Below the pieces are notes generated by a model. The model was not told the origin of the DNA. It saw only the letters and a list, made by a program, of their open reading frames with translations, and searched no databases. From Woeseiaceae bacterium (GTDB taxonomy: Bacteria > Pseudomonadota > Gammaproteobacteria > Steroidobacterales > Woeseiaceae), in the NCBI GenBank assembly GCA_028289545.1, contig JANQPG010000094.1, positions 42,622-106,621 of the forward strand: DNA of 64,000 nucleotides, in the 5' to 3' direction. Each line of letters begins with the position of its first letter. Positions within the stretch are counted from its first letter, which is position 1. Both the position numbers and the translations under genes were made by a program. This document shows, piece after piece, positions 9,348-18,569 of this stretch.

Positions 9348-10922
9348 GTGAACCCGGAGACGAAACGCGATTCCTACTCAGCACGCATCAACACGGTCAA
9401 GGCGCTGCTCAACCGGCGGCAGATCGACGACGCTGCGGCGGAATGCGAAGCGATAGTTGGGCTCGACCCGGAACGGGTCGAGCCCTTGCTGCTACTGGCG
9501 CGCGTGCGACAGCAGCAGGGCCGCCTGGACGACATGCTCGAAGTCTGCGAGTCGGCGCTGCGGCTGGCCCCCCGGCATCGAGGCGCGGAACTGCTGTTTA
9601 TCGAGGCGTGCGTCTGCTGCAGCCGTCACGACCGTGCGAGGCAGCAGCTTGCGGGACTCGAAGAGCAGGCGAAGGAAGACCCGGCACTCCTGCAGCACCT
9701 TGCTCAGCTGTACGCGCATATGGGCTGCCACATCGAAGCTCACAGCTGCTACCGTCGCGCGGCGGGTTTGCTGCCCGAGGACGCTGAAGCCCTCTACAAC
9801 CTCGCTACCTCACAGGTCGCCATCGGTGAACTCGAAGCGGCGGAGAAGAGCTTCTCCGCCGTGCTGAAAGTCAATCCGAACGATTGCGACGCCTGGCACA
9901 ATCGTTCTCTGTTGCGCAAGCAGACCGCCGACAACAACCACACAGACGCGCTGCACGAACGACTGGCGGCGCTCGACAAATCGGACCGGGGCGCAATTGC
10001 GCTGCTCTACGCGCTGGCAAAAGAGTACGAAGACCTGGGCGATTTCGACAAAGCCTTCGAGTACCTTGCCGAAGGTGCGCACAACCGCCGCGCGCGGCTT
10101 GCCTACAGAGTGAGCACCGACGAAAACATCATGCAACAGATCGCTGAGACATTCGGCAGCGCTTATGCCAGCTCGAAGCGGGACGGGGACAATCGGCAAG
10201 GACCCATTTTTGTCCTCGGCCTCCCGCGCAGCGGAACCACCCTGGTGGACCGGATTCTGAGTTCGCACAGCCAGGTGACGAGCCTGGGTGAAATCAACGA
10301 TTTTGCGCTGTGTCTCACCCGCCTCGGCAGGGTTGCCGACAAACACTCACTGCTCGAAGCGGCGGCGGCATTGAATCCGAAGGCGCTGGGGAGTCTTTAC
10401 CTGGACGGCGTGGCAACCTACGGCTACAACTCGCCTTTTTTTATCGACAAGACCCCGGCAAACTACCTGTATGTGGGACTGATTGCGAAGGTACTCCCCG
10501 GCGCAAAAATTGTCAGTCTGAAAAGACACCCGGTCGACAGCTGCCTTGCGATGTTCAGAACGCTGTTCAGAATGGGTTATCCTTTCTCTTACGATCTCGG
10601 CGACCTTGGGCGGTACTACATTGCCTACGACAAACTGATGCGTCACTGGGAGTCGATACTGCCCGGGCACATACACTACGTTTCCTACGAACAAATGATA
10701 GACAATCAGGAAACCGTCAGCCGGAAACTCCTCGAGTACTGCGAGCTACCGTGGGAAGACGGCGTACTCCAATTCGAGCGTAATGCCGCCCCCGTGGCAA
10801 CAGCTAGCGCCGCGCAGGTCCGGCAACCGATCTATCGGGATGCGCTGTCGCGGTGGCGTCTATACGAGAAGCAGCTCGCACCGCTGATTCGGCAACTGGA
10901 CGCGGCCGGCATTGCGCTGTAG
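9348..10922 (+). CDS. Tetratricopeptide-repeat sulfotransferase family protein
   Basis: Start taken at GTG 9348, just after GAGAAAGG; a TTG at 9333 is the alternative. About residues 10-240 are TPR helices (pairs such as ALYNLATSQVAIGELEAAEK). Residues about 285-520 are a sulfotransferase domain with the 5'-phosphosulfate loop VLGLPRSGTTLVDR, a KTPANY segment and SLKRHPVDSCLAMF (3'-phosphate binding). Members are predicted to transfer sulfate from PAPS to an unknown acceptor. They recur beside TonB-dependent receptors, which hints at modification of a surface component or the imported ligand. The exported serine hydrolase start overlaps its 3' end by 11 bp. Confidence 0.88.
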   Translation: MNPETKRDSYSARINTVKALLNRRQIDDAAAECEAIVGLDPERVEPLLLLARVRQQQGRLDDMLEVCESALRLAPRHRGAELLFIEACVCCSRHDRARQQLAGLEEQAKEDPALLQHLAQLYAHMGCHIEAHSCYRRAAGLLPEDAEALYNLATSQVAIGELEAAEKSFSAVLKVNPNDCDAWHNRSLLRKQTADNNHTDALHERLAALDKSDRGAIALLYALAKEYEDLGDFDKAFEYLAEGAHNRRARLAYRVSTDENIMQQIAETFGSAYASSKRDGDNRQGPIFVLGLPRSGTTLVDRILSSHSQVTSLGEINDFALCLTRLGRVADKHSLLEAAAALNPKALGSLYLDGVATYGYNSPFFIDKTPANYLYVGLIAKVLPGAKIVSLKRHPVDSCLAMFRTLFRMGYPFSYDLGDLGRYYIAYDKLMRHWESILPGHIHYVSYEQMIDNQETVSRKLLEYCELPWEDGVLQFERNAAPVATASAAQVRQPIYRDALSRWRLYEKQLAPLIRQLDAAGIAL

Positions 10923-13053
10923 CGCCGCCATTCTGCTCTGCGGCTTATCGCTGGCTGCAAACGCCGACCTGCTCTACCGGCAGGATTTCGAAGGCGACAG
11001 CGCGCAAGGCTGGCGCGACAGCGGCACCGGATCCATCCGGTTCACCGAGTATGCGGGCAACACAACACTTCGACTGTCGAATACGAAGACGGCAACGCTG
11101 AGCCTCTCGACCAGCGGTTACGAGCAAATCAAGATCAGCGTGCAAATGGCTGCGGGCGGCCTTGGTCGTCGAGACGCCTGTTATGCCGAGGTTTCGGCCG
11201 ACGGCGGCGACAGCTGGCAGGTGGTTGTCCAGGTACGCGACGGCAAGGACGACGCCGTTACGCTCTACCACGGGCAAACCGCCGCGGCCGAGCTCAGCAA
11301 CAACCCCGACCTGCGCATTCGATTCCGAGCCGCCACTCGTCGCGGCAACGCCTACTGCTGGGGAGACAATGTCACGGTGGAAGGCCGCGCGGCCGGACGG
11401 ACTCGTCAAAATACGTTGACGACAAACTTCCTGTTCTCGGACGGAGCACTGCCGGGCCCGGTCGACTACAACGCCTTCTCAGCCAATGGCGAACCCGTAA
11501 GCGGCACGGAGGTCATCAGGCTGAGTCTCGCGGCGGAACCGGCGGACGGCATGCGAGTAGTGGCCGATCCGTTCGGTTACGAAAGTTCAGGGAGCCTCGA
11601 CCAGCGCTCGCTACCGGGCGTAGACATTGTGGTACTGCATGCGGACGGGCATCTCGTTCCGCCGCAACAGGCCGTGCTTGCCACGGACAATCCCTACTGG
11701 GACATCGGCTTCCGGCCCGGCATCTCGTGGCGCGATGCCGAGGCCGGCGCGAACCGATTTGTGCTGCCGTTTGCACTGTACGAGAGGAACGCCAACTGTA
11801 CGCACAACGGCGTCGTTACCTGGGCCAGCCGCGACGACGGAGAACTGTCGCGCGCCGCGTATCAGGTCGTTAGCGAAACCTGCCCTTACTTCAAATTCGA
11901 CCTGTGGGGCACGACCGACGTCGACGTTACCGCCGTCGAGTCCGAGGACCCGGGCGGCACCCTGCGCGCACTCGAGGCCGAGCGCAGCACACGATTTCAG
12001 CTCACGGCGCTCGAAGATCTCATCGAACGTTATCCGTCGATGGACATCCGGGGGTTCGGCTCCGTGGGAGACATGAACCCGGAGGATATGAGCGTGTACG
12101 GCTTGCTCGTCGATGGTGTGCACTATCGCAGCGAATGCACAACCCGATACGGCAACTACCCGTACTGCAGCGAACTCCTGCTGCCGTCTTACTCGACCGC
12201 AAAATCGATCGTGGCGGGGCTTGCGCTCATGCAGCTCGAAGAGCGGTATCCGGGCTCGGCGGAGTTGACCGTTGCCGATCTGGTCCCCGAATGCCGTAAC
12301 AAACGCTGGCAGGACGTCACGCTCGAGAACCTCGTGGACATGGCAAGCGGCAACTACGACAGCGCCGTCTACGATCGCGACGAGCGCGCCGTCAAGCACA
12401 TCGAGTTTCTATACGCGCCCACTCACGACGAACGCATTCGCGCCGCTTGCCGAAACTACCCGCGAAAGTCCAAACCCGGCAAACGCTGGGTATACCGAAC
12501 GTCCGATACGTACATTGCCGGCACGGCAATGCGAGCGGCACTGGCCGAAAAACTGGGGCGTGACGTCGATATCTACGAGGAACTGCTGGTTCGGCCTATT
12601 CTCAAGCCGCTGGGCGTCAGCCCGGTGCTCGAAGACACACGCCGCAGCCTCGACGAATACCGCCAACCGTTCACGGGATGGGGCTTGAGCGTGCTGGTCG
12701 ACGACATGCTCCGAATCGCGGACTGGCTACATACCGGCGACGGGCTGATCGATGGAGAACGAGTGCTCGACGAGCGTTTGTACGAGGCGGCCATGCAGCG
12801 GGCGATCGAAGACCGGGGACTGGAGGCGATCGACGCCGGCACACGCTACAACAACGGCTTCTGGTCGCTGGATATCGGCCCGTTCATCGGCTGCGAAAGA
12901 CCCGTGCACGTGCCCTTCATGTCGGGGCACGGCGGCATTATCGTTGCCCTGTTCCCGAACGGCGTCACCTACTACTACTTCTCGGACGGGTATCGGTTTC
13001 GCTGGCGCGAAGCCGCCGTCGAAGTCAACAAAATCAGGTCCATGTGCGAGTGA
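10912..13053 (+). CDS. Exported serine hydrolase (beta-lactamase/DD-peptidase family) with N-terminal beta-sandwich
   Basis: A 713-residue protein. Translation probably starts at TTG 10912, inside the sulfotransferase gene, because only that start gives a signal peptide (AAILLCGLSLAANA). Residues about 20-165 look like a jelly-roll, carbohydrate-binding-like domain. About 360-710 form a class C beta-lactamase-like serine hydrolase: SxxK is Ser428-Thr-Ala-Lys431 (YSTAKSIV), a Tyr lies in YRTSDTYIAG, and the third motif is HGG (SGHGGII). Such enzymes act as esterases, D-aminopeptidases or lactamases; the substrate is unknown. It would act in the periplasm or outside, fitting first-step processing of a substrate taken up by the neighbouring receptor. 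Confidence 0.82.
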   Translation: MRCSAAILLCGLSLAANADLLYRQDFEGDSAQGWRDSGTGSIRFTEYAGNTTLRLSNTKTATLSLSTSGYEQIKISVQMAAGGLGRRDACYAEVSADGGDSWQVVVQVRDGKDDAVTLYHGQTAAAELSNNPDLRIRFRAATRRGNAYCWGDNVTVEGRAAGRTRQNTLTTNFLFSDGALPGPVDYNAFSANGEPVSGTEVIRLSLAAEPADGMRVVADPFGYESSGSLDQRSLPGVDIVVLHADGHLVPPQQAVLATDNPYWDIGFRPGISWRDAEAGANRFVLPFALYERNANCTHNGVVTWASRDDGELSRAAYQVVSETCPYFKFDLWGTTDVDVTAVESEDPGGTLRALEAERSTRFQLTALEDLIERYPSMDIRGFGSVGDMNPEDMSVYGLLVDGVHYRSECTTRYGNYPYCSELLLPSYSTAKSIVAGLALMQLEERYPGSAELTVADLVPECRNKRWQDVTLENLVDMASGNYDSAVYDRDERAVKHIEFLYAPTHDERIRAACRNYPRKSKPGKRWVYRTSDTYIAGTAMRAALAEKLGRDVDIYEELLVRPILKPLGVSPVLEDTRRSLDEYRQPFTGWGLSVLVDDMLRIADWLHTGDGLIDGERVLDERLYEAAMQRAIEDRGLEAIDAGTRYNNGFWSLDIGPFIGCERPVHVPFMSGHGGIIVALFPNGVTYYYFSDGYRFRWREAAVEVNKIRSMCE

Positions 13054-13085
13054 GCATCCGGACCGGAGCGGGACGATTGCCGACA

Positions 13086-14246
13086 ATGGCGGCGGACGGC
13101 ATGACGGCCCGCTTCATACTCGCAATGCTCGCGACCGCCGGCTTGTTCTACGTGAACATCATGCCGGCGATTATCGACGGCCTGATTGAGGGCCTGGGTT
13201 TTAGCGCTCAGGAGGCCGGCTACGTTGGCTCAGCAAACATGTACGGCGCCGCCGTGGGTGCGCTGGTCATCGTGTTCCTGATCCCTCGTCTGGCGTGGCG
13301 GCCCGCGGCGTATTCGCTGCTCGTGGCGCTCGTCGGCCTGGACCTTTTGTCGATGCTCGTCACCAGCCCCGAAATCCTGATTGCCGGCCGCTTCCTGCAC
13401 GGGCTCATCGGCGGTGCACTGGTGGGCATCGGCTTCGCCGTCATTGCCCGCACGTCGCAGCCGGATCGTACGTTCGGCGTGCTGCTGGTCGTCCAGTTTG
13501 GGCTCGGAGGTTTGGGCAACCTGTATCTCCCTCGACTCGTTCCCGTGTTCGGAACCGATGTCCTGTTCCAGGCGCTGATCCTGTTTAGCCTCGTGACGAT
13601 GGCCTTGATACCGTTCCTCGACGCGTACCCAAAAGACGCGCAGAAAAGCGCCACCGGCGAGGACGCGGAAGCCCTTGAGAAGCGGCCGCTGGCCCTCGTT
13701 TTGCTCGCGATATTCCTGTTTCAGGCCGCAAACATGGGACTGTTCGCCTTTATTATTGGGCTCGGCCGGCAGGCGGCGCTGGAGCTTGACTTCATTACCT
13801 GGACGCTGGCCCTGTCCGGCTGGATCGGCATAGTCGGCGCCGTGCTGGTGGTGCTCATGAACACGCGCTTTGGTCGTGCAAAGCCGCTTGCCGTGGCAAT
13901 GGTTCTGACCGTGGCCGGCTTTCTTGTCCTGCACTTCAGCGACAACAGCCTGTTGTTTCTGTTGGCGAACTGCGGGATGGGCATTACCTGGGCTTTTGTG
14001 ATTCCGTACCTGCTCGGGCTCGCCGCCGACTTCGACAAAACCGGACAAATGGCCACGCTGGGCGGCTTTGCGTCGAAGATGGGCCTAGCCAGCGGCCCCG
14101 TCATCGCAGGGCTTCTGCTCGGCGATGCGGAAGCTTACGGCCGTATGATCAACGTCAGCGCAATCATATTGATCGTCTGCCTGGCGGTCGTGTACATCCC
14201 GGCCCTGGAGCGTGACCGTAAAGCAGTCGACGAACGAACTCCGTAA
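13086..14246 (+). CDS. MFS transporter
   Basis: About 386 residues with roughly 12 hydrophobic segments typical of the major facilitator superfamily, and basic loops between helices 2 and 3. I start at ATG 13086, about 13 bases after GGAGCGGG; GTG 13050, overlapping the previous stop as GTGA, and ATG 13101 are alternatives. A much longer frame extends upstream inside the serine hydrolase gene but that part is an out-of-frame shadow. Close coupling to the hydrolase suggests inner-membrane uptake of its product (inference). Confidence 0.85.
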   Translation: MAADGMTARFILAMLATAGLFYVNIMPAIIDGLIEGLGFSAQEAGYVGSANMYGAAVGALVIVFLIPRLAWRPAAYSLLVALVGLDLLSMLVTSPEILIAGRFLHGLIGGALVGIGFAVIARTSQPDRTFGVLLVVQFGLGGLGNLYLPRLVPVFGTDVLFQALILFSLVTMALIPFLDAYPKDAQKSATGEDAEALEKRPLALVLLAIFLFQAANMGLFAFIIGLGRQAALELDFITWTLALSGWIGIVGAVLVVLMNTRFGRAKPLAVAMVLTVAGFLVLHFSDNSLLFLLANCGMGITWAFVIPYLLGLAADFDKTGQMATLGGFASKMGLASGPVIAGLLLGDAEAYGRMINVSAIILIVCLAVVYIPALERDRKAVDERTP

Positions 14247-14327
14247 GACAACGGTCATCGGAGACGGTAGACAAGCGCCGCGTAGCGGGGCAAGTTGGCG
14301 GTTCGCGTAGAAGAGGCACAAAGTCCA

Positions 14328-15890
14328 GTGAGTATCGTATTCGGCACACGCCAGCCCTGCGATCAGGGCGCCGGACCCGCAGCCGAGGCGTCCTGTGCGG
14401 CGCGCGCGCGGCCCTGGGTGCTCGGCGTGGCCGTGCTGGGCTCGAGCCTCGCCTTCATCGAAAGCTCGATCGTCAACCTTGCCCTGCCCGACCTGCAGAC
14501 GGATCTGGGACTCGACGCACTGTCGCTGCAGTGGGTCGTCAACAGCTACCTGCTGGCGCTCAGCGCGCTGCTGTTGATCGGCGGGGCCGCCGGCGATCGC
14601 TTTGGTCTCAGGCGGGTATTCGTCATTGGGCTGACGTTGTTCGGCGCCACGTCGGTTGCCTGCGGCATGGCCGATTCGCTCGGCTCGCTGGTGCTTTGGC
14701 GCAGCCTCCAGGGCGTAGGCTCCGCGATGCTGGTGCCCGCAAGCCTCGCACTCATCAACGTGCATTTCGAGGAGCAGGAGCGGGCACGCGCGATAGGCAT
14801 CTGGGCAGGCGCGTCGGCGCTCACGACAGCGCTCGGTCCCCTCGTGGGCGGCGCGCTGGTCGATTTGCTCGGCTGGCGATCGGTGTTTCTCGGCATTGCT
14901 CCGCTTGCAGCACTGACGGTGTTCATTGCGTTGTGGCGGGTTCCCGCAAGCGAGGGCAATCGGGCACAGTCGCTGGACTGGCCGGGTGCGCTGCTGCTGG
15001 CGGCGGGGCTTTCGCTCCTGACCTTTGGTTTGCTCGGAGCGGGACGGGGGTCCGCCGTAGCGCTCTCGTCGGGACTCGCAATACTCGGCGGCTTTGTTCT
15101 TTACGAAGCACGCGCCCGAAGCCCCATGCTGCCGCTTACCCTTTTCCGGCAGCGCGCGTTCAGCGGCGCCAATGCCATGACCGTTGTGCTGTACTTTGCG
15201 CTTGGCGGAGCCCTGTATTTCGTACCGTTCAACCTGATCCAGATTCAGGGGTATTCCGCGTTTGCCGCAGGTGCTGCGTTCCTCCCGCTGACTCTCTTGC
15301 TGGGCTTCGGCTCGGCTCCCGCCGGCGAGTTGCTGAAGCGTTATTCCCCGCGCACCCTGCTGGGCGCCGGCGCGTTCATTACGGCAGTCGGCTTCCTGCT
15401 GCTGACCCTGCCCGGTACCTCGTCGACCTACCTTGCACACTGGCTGCCGGGTATTACCGTCATCGGCATCGGCATGACGCTGTGCGTTGCGCCGCTGACC
15501 ACGGTCGTCATGAGTTCAGCGGACGACAGCCAGTCGGGTACTGCATCCGGGATCAACAACACGGCGGCCCGCCTCGCCGGGCTGCTCGCGATTGCGCTGT
15601 TGAGCGGACTGGCGGTGCGGCTGTTTTCCGGTGAGCTTGCCGCGACGCTCGACGCCGCCCTGCCCGCACTCGAACCGGTTGTGCGCAATTCGCTGATCGC
15701 CAATGCAAACGCGCTCGCGGAGCTGGCACCGCCGGCGGGTACGGTGGACACCGCGAGCGTCCGCGCACTCATCGAGCAAAGCTATGTCGGCGCATACCGT
15801 AAACTCATGACCGTGTGCGCCGCGCTGGCGCTGGCGGCCAGCGCCATTGCCTGGTTGAGTCTTGGCGGCAGACAGCCGGAAAACGGCTGA
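14328..15890 (+). CDS. MFS transporter, DHA2 (14-TMS drug:H+ antiporter) type
   Basis: A 520-residue polytopic membrane protein with 14 predicted hydrophobic segments. The family signature around helix 4-5 reads LVPASLALI followed by GIWAGASALTTALGPLVGG, and NSYLLALSALLLIGG is typical of the EmrB/QacA group. Start chosen at GTG 14328; TTG 14295 is in frame upstream. DHA2 proteins export drugs, dyes or metabolites using the proton gradient. It follows the first MFS gene by about 80 bp on the same strand and could be the export arm of the cluster or independent. Confidence 0.85.
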   Translation: MSIVFGTRQPCDQGAGPAAEASCAARARPWVLGVAVLGSSLAFIESSIVNLALPDLQTDLGLDALSLQWVVNSYLLALSALLLIGGAAGDRFGLRRVFVIGLTLFGATSVACGMADSLGSLVLWRSLQGVGSAMLVPASLALINVHFEEQERARAIGIWAGASALTTALGPLVGGALVDLLGWRSVFLGIAPLAALTVFIALWRVPASEGNRAQSLDWPGALLLAAGLSLLTFGLLGAGRGSAVALSSGLAILGGFVLYEARARSPMLPLTLFRQRAFSGANAMTVVLYFALGGALYFVPFNLIQIQGYSAFAAGAAFLPLTLLLGFGSAPAGELLKRYSPRTLLGAGAFITAVGFLLLTLPGTSSTYLAHWLPGITVIGIGMTLCVAPLTTVVMSSADDSQSGTASGINNTAARLAGLLAIALLSGLAVRLFSGELAATLDAALPALEPVVRNSLIANANALAELAPPAGTVDTASVRALIEQSYVGAYRKLMTVCAALALAASAIAWLSLGGRQPENG

Positions 15891-15974
15891 CAGGGTGCCG
15901 GCAGCGGGTCGGGTTTTGCGCTTATTCGAAAAAAGCCGTTAGTCAGCCTGACGCAGCTCCTCTACAATGCGCGC

Positions 15975-16373
15975 GTGTGCTTCCTGACCCGTCAATCCTG
16001 GCTGTACGCCCTTATTGCCACCGCGCTGTTTGCGCAGACGGCCGGGCCCGGTGCGGTAACCGCGCTGACGGGCAAAACTGTCGACCTTGCGGCGCTGCTC
16101 TGTGCGCCGACAGGCGCCATCTCCGAGGAAGCGCGCGCAGCCGCCCGCAACATGCTGGCAGCGCTCGGCGTCGAAGAAACGGAACCCGCCCCGCCCGGCG
16201 GCGAACACTGCCCGCTGTGCGTCTCGACGTCCGCGGTGCTGCCGCCTGCTGCAGCATCGGCAATTGAGCCGCGGTATCGGCAGGCGGGCCAGCTTACAGC
16301 GCTCAGAAAATCGGGCTTCGTCCCGGGACGCCCGTTTGCCCTGCCCGTCCAGCGCGGTCCGCCGCTGATTTAG
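15975..16373 (+). CDS. Small exported protein with CPLC motif, DUF2946-like
   Basis: A 132-residue protein starting at GTG 15975 with one N-terminal hydrophobic helix (WLYALIATALFAQTAG) and a HCPLC motif at residues 78-82 (His78, Cys79, Cys82) after a Pro/Gly-rich stretch. This layout matches DUF2946-type proteins often found beside TonB-dependent copper or siderophore receptors and PCuAC chaperones, both of which lie downstream. The Cys pair and His may bind a metal ion, probably copper (inference). Sequence similarity was judged by eye, so the family name is tentative. Confidence 0.65.
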   Translation: MCFLTRQSWLYALIATALFAQTAGPGAVTALTGKTVDLAALLCAPTGAISEEARAAARNMLAALGVEETEPAPPGGEHCPLCVSTSAVLPPAAASAIEPRYRQAGQLTALRKSGFVPGRPFALPVQRGPPLI

Positions 16374-16462
16374 AAAACAACGCAAGCCTGGTTATTCACG
16401 TCGGTGTCGCGCGCCCCATGCGCACGCCGCCGGTGTCCGTTGTTTTTCTGAACTGGTGGATC

Positions 16463-18559
16463 ATGTATCGAAGAATGCTCCTGGCCTGGGCGGCCAGCGG
16501 CGCGTTATGCGCAAACGCCCAAACCCCGGAACCCGAAACCCCGCCAACCTGGCGCGGAGACGAGATTGTCGTCGTCGGAAAAGTGCCCGCGCCCTACGGC
16601 GCCGACGATGCGGCGGTGGCGCGCCTGCCGGTGCCGCTGGACGAAATTCCGCAGTCCATACAGGTTCTGACGCCTGCCCTGCTCGAGGAGCAGGAACTCA
16701 ACACACTTTCGGATGCACTGGTGAACGTGTCGGGCGTCGTGCCGTCGCAGCCGTCCGAAATTGTGCTCGCGAACCCGATCGTGCGCGGCTTCGAGGCCGA
16801 AATCTACATGGACGGTTTGATGGGTTACGGCGACACGGCGGTCAGCGACCCGGCGAGCCTGATTGGCGTCGAGCGCATCGAAGTGGCAAAAGGCCCCACC
16901 TCGGTCCTTTTCGGCGGCGGCACAGGCGCCCCGGTTGGCGGTTTGATCAATATCGTTAGCAAAACGCCGCAGGACACGTCGTTCGCCAACGCCAGGCTTC
17001 GCGCCGGCAGCTTCGGCACGTTGGCGCCCGGCATCGACGTCAATCTCGCACTCGGCGAGCGTGCGGGCTTGCGTCTGCCGGCGGAATACGCTCGCTCGGA
17101 CGACTACGTCGACGAGGTCGAGATCGAGCGGGTGACGCTAAGCCCTTCGTTTGGGCTGGCGGTGACGGACTCGACGGATCTGTTGCTGCGCGTCGCCTTC
17201 AACCGCATCGAGCAGCTCGAGTACGTGGGCCTGCCGGCGGAAGTTGCCGGATCCGCCGGCGTCGATCGATTTCAGTTTACGAGTGCAGCCGATGCGCCGG
17301 ACACGGTCATCGAGAACCTGACCGTGCATGGCTCGCTGACCCATCGCTTCAGTGACCGCATTGAATCGACGCTGCAGGTACGCCGATTCGAGAACAGCTT
17401 CGACGAGTTCTCCTCGTCGCCGTTTCTCGCGTTTTTTCCGATTGTCGAGGGCGCGGCTCCGCAGATTCGCGGCTCGCTGCCCGTGGATACGACCGAGTGG
17501 ACGGTCGATGCGAGTGTCACGGCCATCTTCGAGACCGGCAGGATCGAGCACACGCTGCTCGCGGGCCTGACCTTCGACGACACGAACTACAACGGCGCAA
17601 CCGGTTTCGATCTCTTCAATCTGCTGGGGCCCTACGACTACGCCACTGAGACGCCGCCGTTGAGCTTCGGCGAAACACCTCCGCTCAACAACTTTCTCGA
17701 AAGCGACTACCGGACACAGGCGGTCTATCTGCAGAATCACATGCGCCTGAGCGAACGGCTGACCTTGCTGGCCGGCGGACGCCTGAGCCGCTACAAGTTG
17801 ATCGAGCTCGCGGGCGGCCAGGGCACGGACAAATCCTTCACGCGCTTCGACCCCCGGCTCGGCGCCAGCCTCGAGATTGCGCCGGGCCTGTCGGCGTTCG
17901 CCGGCTGGTCGACGGGCTCGCGGCTGTCGCTGTTTTTCGCGAGCGCCGACGGCTCTCCGCCCGAACTCGAAACGTCGGAGTCCTTCGAGGCTGGGGTCAA
18001 GTTTCACGAAGGTGATCTCGGACTGTCCGGCACACTGGCCGCGTTCAGGATTGTTCGCAAGAACGTGCCCGCGCCCGATCCGGCGACGTTCGTCACCTCC
18101 ATACAAACCGGTGAACAGGAGGCCACGGGGGTCGAGGCCGACCTCGTCTGGGAGCCGTCGCGTGCACTCTCGGTACTGCTGAGCGCCGCGTACACCGATT
18201 CAGAGGTTACGGAGGATACGGTCATCCCGTCCGGCGACGGCATTCCTAGGGTACCGGAATACTCCGGACGTCTCGCCGCACGATACCGGTTCGCGGGGGC
18301 GCTGGACGGCCTGGGTATCGGTGCCGGCGTGAGCTTCGCGTCAGCTGCCGAAATCACGCTGCCGAACAGCTTCGAATCCGACGACTACGTCGTGCTGGAC
18401 GCACAGGTCTCCTACCGCTTCGACCGCTACCGAGTGGGGCTGGCCGTCCACAACCTCGCCGACGAGGAGTACTTCCGTGCCTATCAGTATTTTGCGCAGG
18501 CGGTCTTGCGGCCCGGCGCGCCGCGATCCGCGTTCGTGACGCTGACGGCAGACTTCTAG
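16463..18559 (+). CDS. TonB-dependent siderophore-type receptor
   Basis: Start set at ATG 16463, preceded by GGTGGA, giving a signal peptide MYRRMLLAWAASGALCANA; ATG 16418 would add 15 unlikely residues. The 698-residue protein has a plug domain with PLDEIPQSIQVLTP, IVRGFEAEIYMDG, VERIEVAKGPTSVLFG and GLINIVSKTPQ, the classic siderophore-receptor pattern, and a barrel ending in FVTLTADF. The context of a CPLC-motif protein upstream and a PCuAC copper chaperone downstream suggests a metal-complex ligand, possibly copper rather than iron. The DJ-1/PfpI gene follows after 10 bp. Confidence 0.92.
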   Translation: MYRRMLLAWAASGALCANAQTPEPETPPTWRGDEIVVVGKVPAPYGADDAAVARLPVPLDEIPQSIQVLTPALLEEQELNTLSDALVNVSGVVPSQPSEIVLANPIVRGFEAEIYMDGLMGYGDTAVSDPASLIGVERIEVAKGPTSVLFGGGTGAPVGGLINIVSKTPQDTSFANARLRAGSFGTLAPGIDVNLALGERAGLRLPAEYARSDDYVDEVEIERVTLSPSFGLAVTDSTDLLLRVAFNRIEQLEYVGLPAEVAGSAGVDRFQFTSAADAPDTVIENLTVHGSLTHRFSDRIESTLQVRRFENSFDEFSSSPFLAFFPIVEGAAPQIRGSLPVDTTEWTVDASVTAIFETGRIEHTLLAGLTFDDTNYNGATGFDLFNLLGPYDYATETPPLSFGETPPLNNFLESDYRTQAVYLQNHMRLSERLTLLAGGRLSRYKLIELAGGQGTDKSFTRFDPRLGASLEIAPGLSAFAGWSTGSRLSLFFASADGSPPELETSESFEAGVKFHEGDLGLSGTLAAFRIVRKNVPAPDPATFVTSIQTGEQEATGVEADLVWEPSRALSVLLSAAYTDSEVTEDTVIPSGDGIPRVPEYSGRLAARYRFAGALDGLGIGAGVSFASAAEITLPNSFESDDYVVLDAQVSYRFDRYRVGLAVHNLADEEYFRAYQYFAQAVLRPGAPRSAFVTLTADF

Positions 18560-18569
18560 GAGACGACTC

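Noticed and set aside
12678..13085. In-frame upstream extension of the first MFS transporter
   Set aside because: It lies inside the serine hydrolase gene in another frame and is Arg-rich; the transporter starts at the first hydrophobic segment.
14085..15440. Minus-strand open frame of 451 codons
   Set aside because: Covers two MFS genes on the other strand; sequence is Arg/Gln/Ala-rich low-complexity typical of shadow frames.
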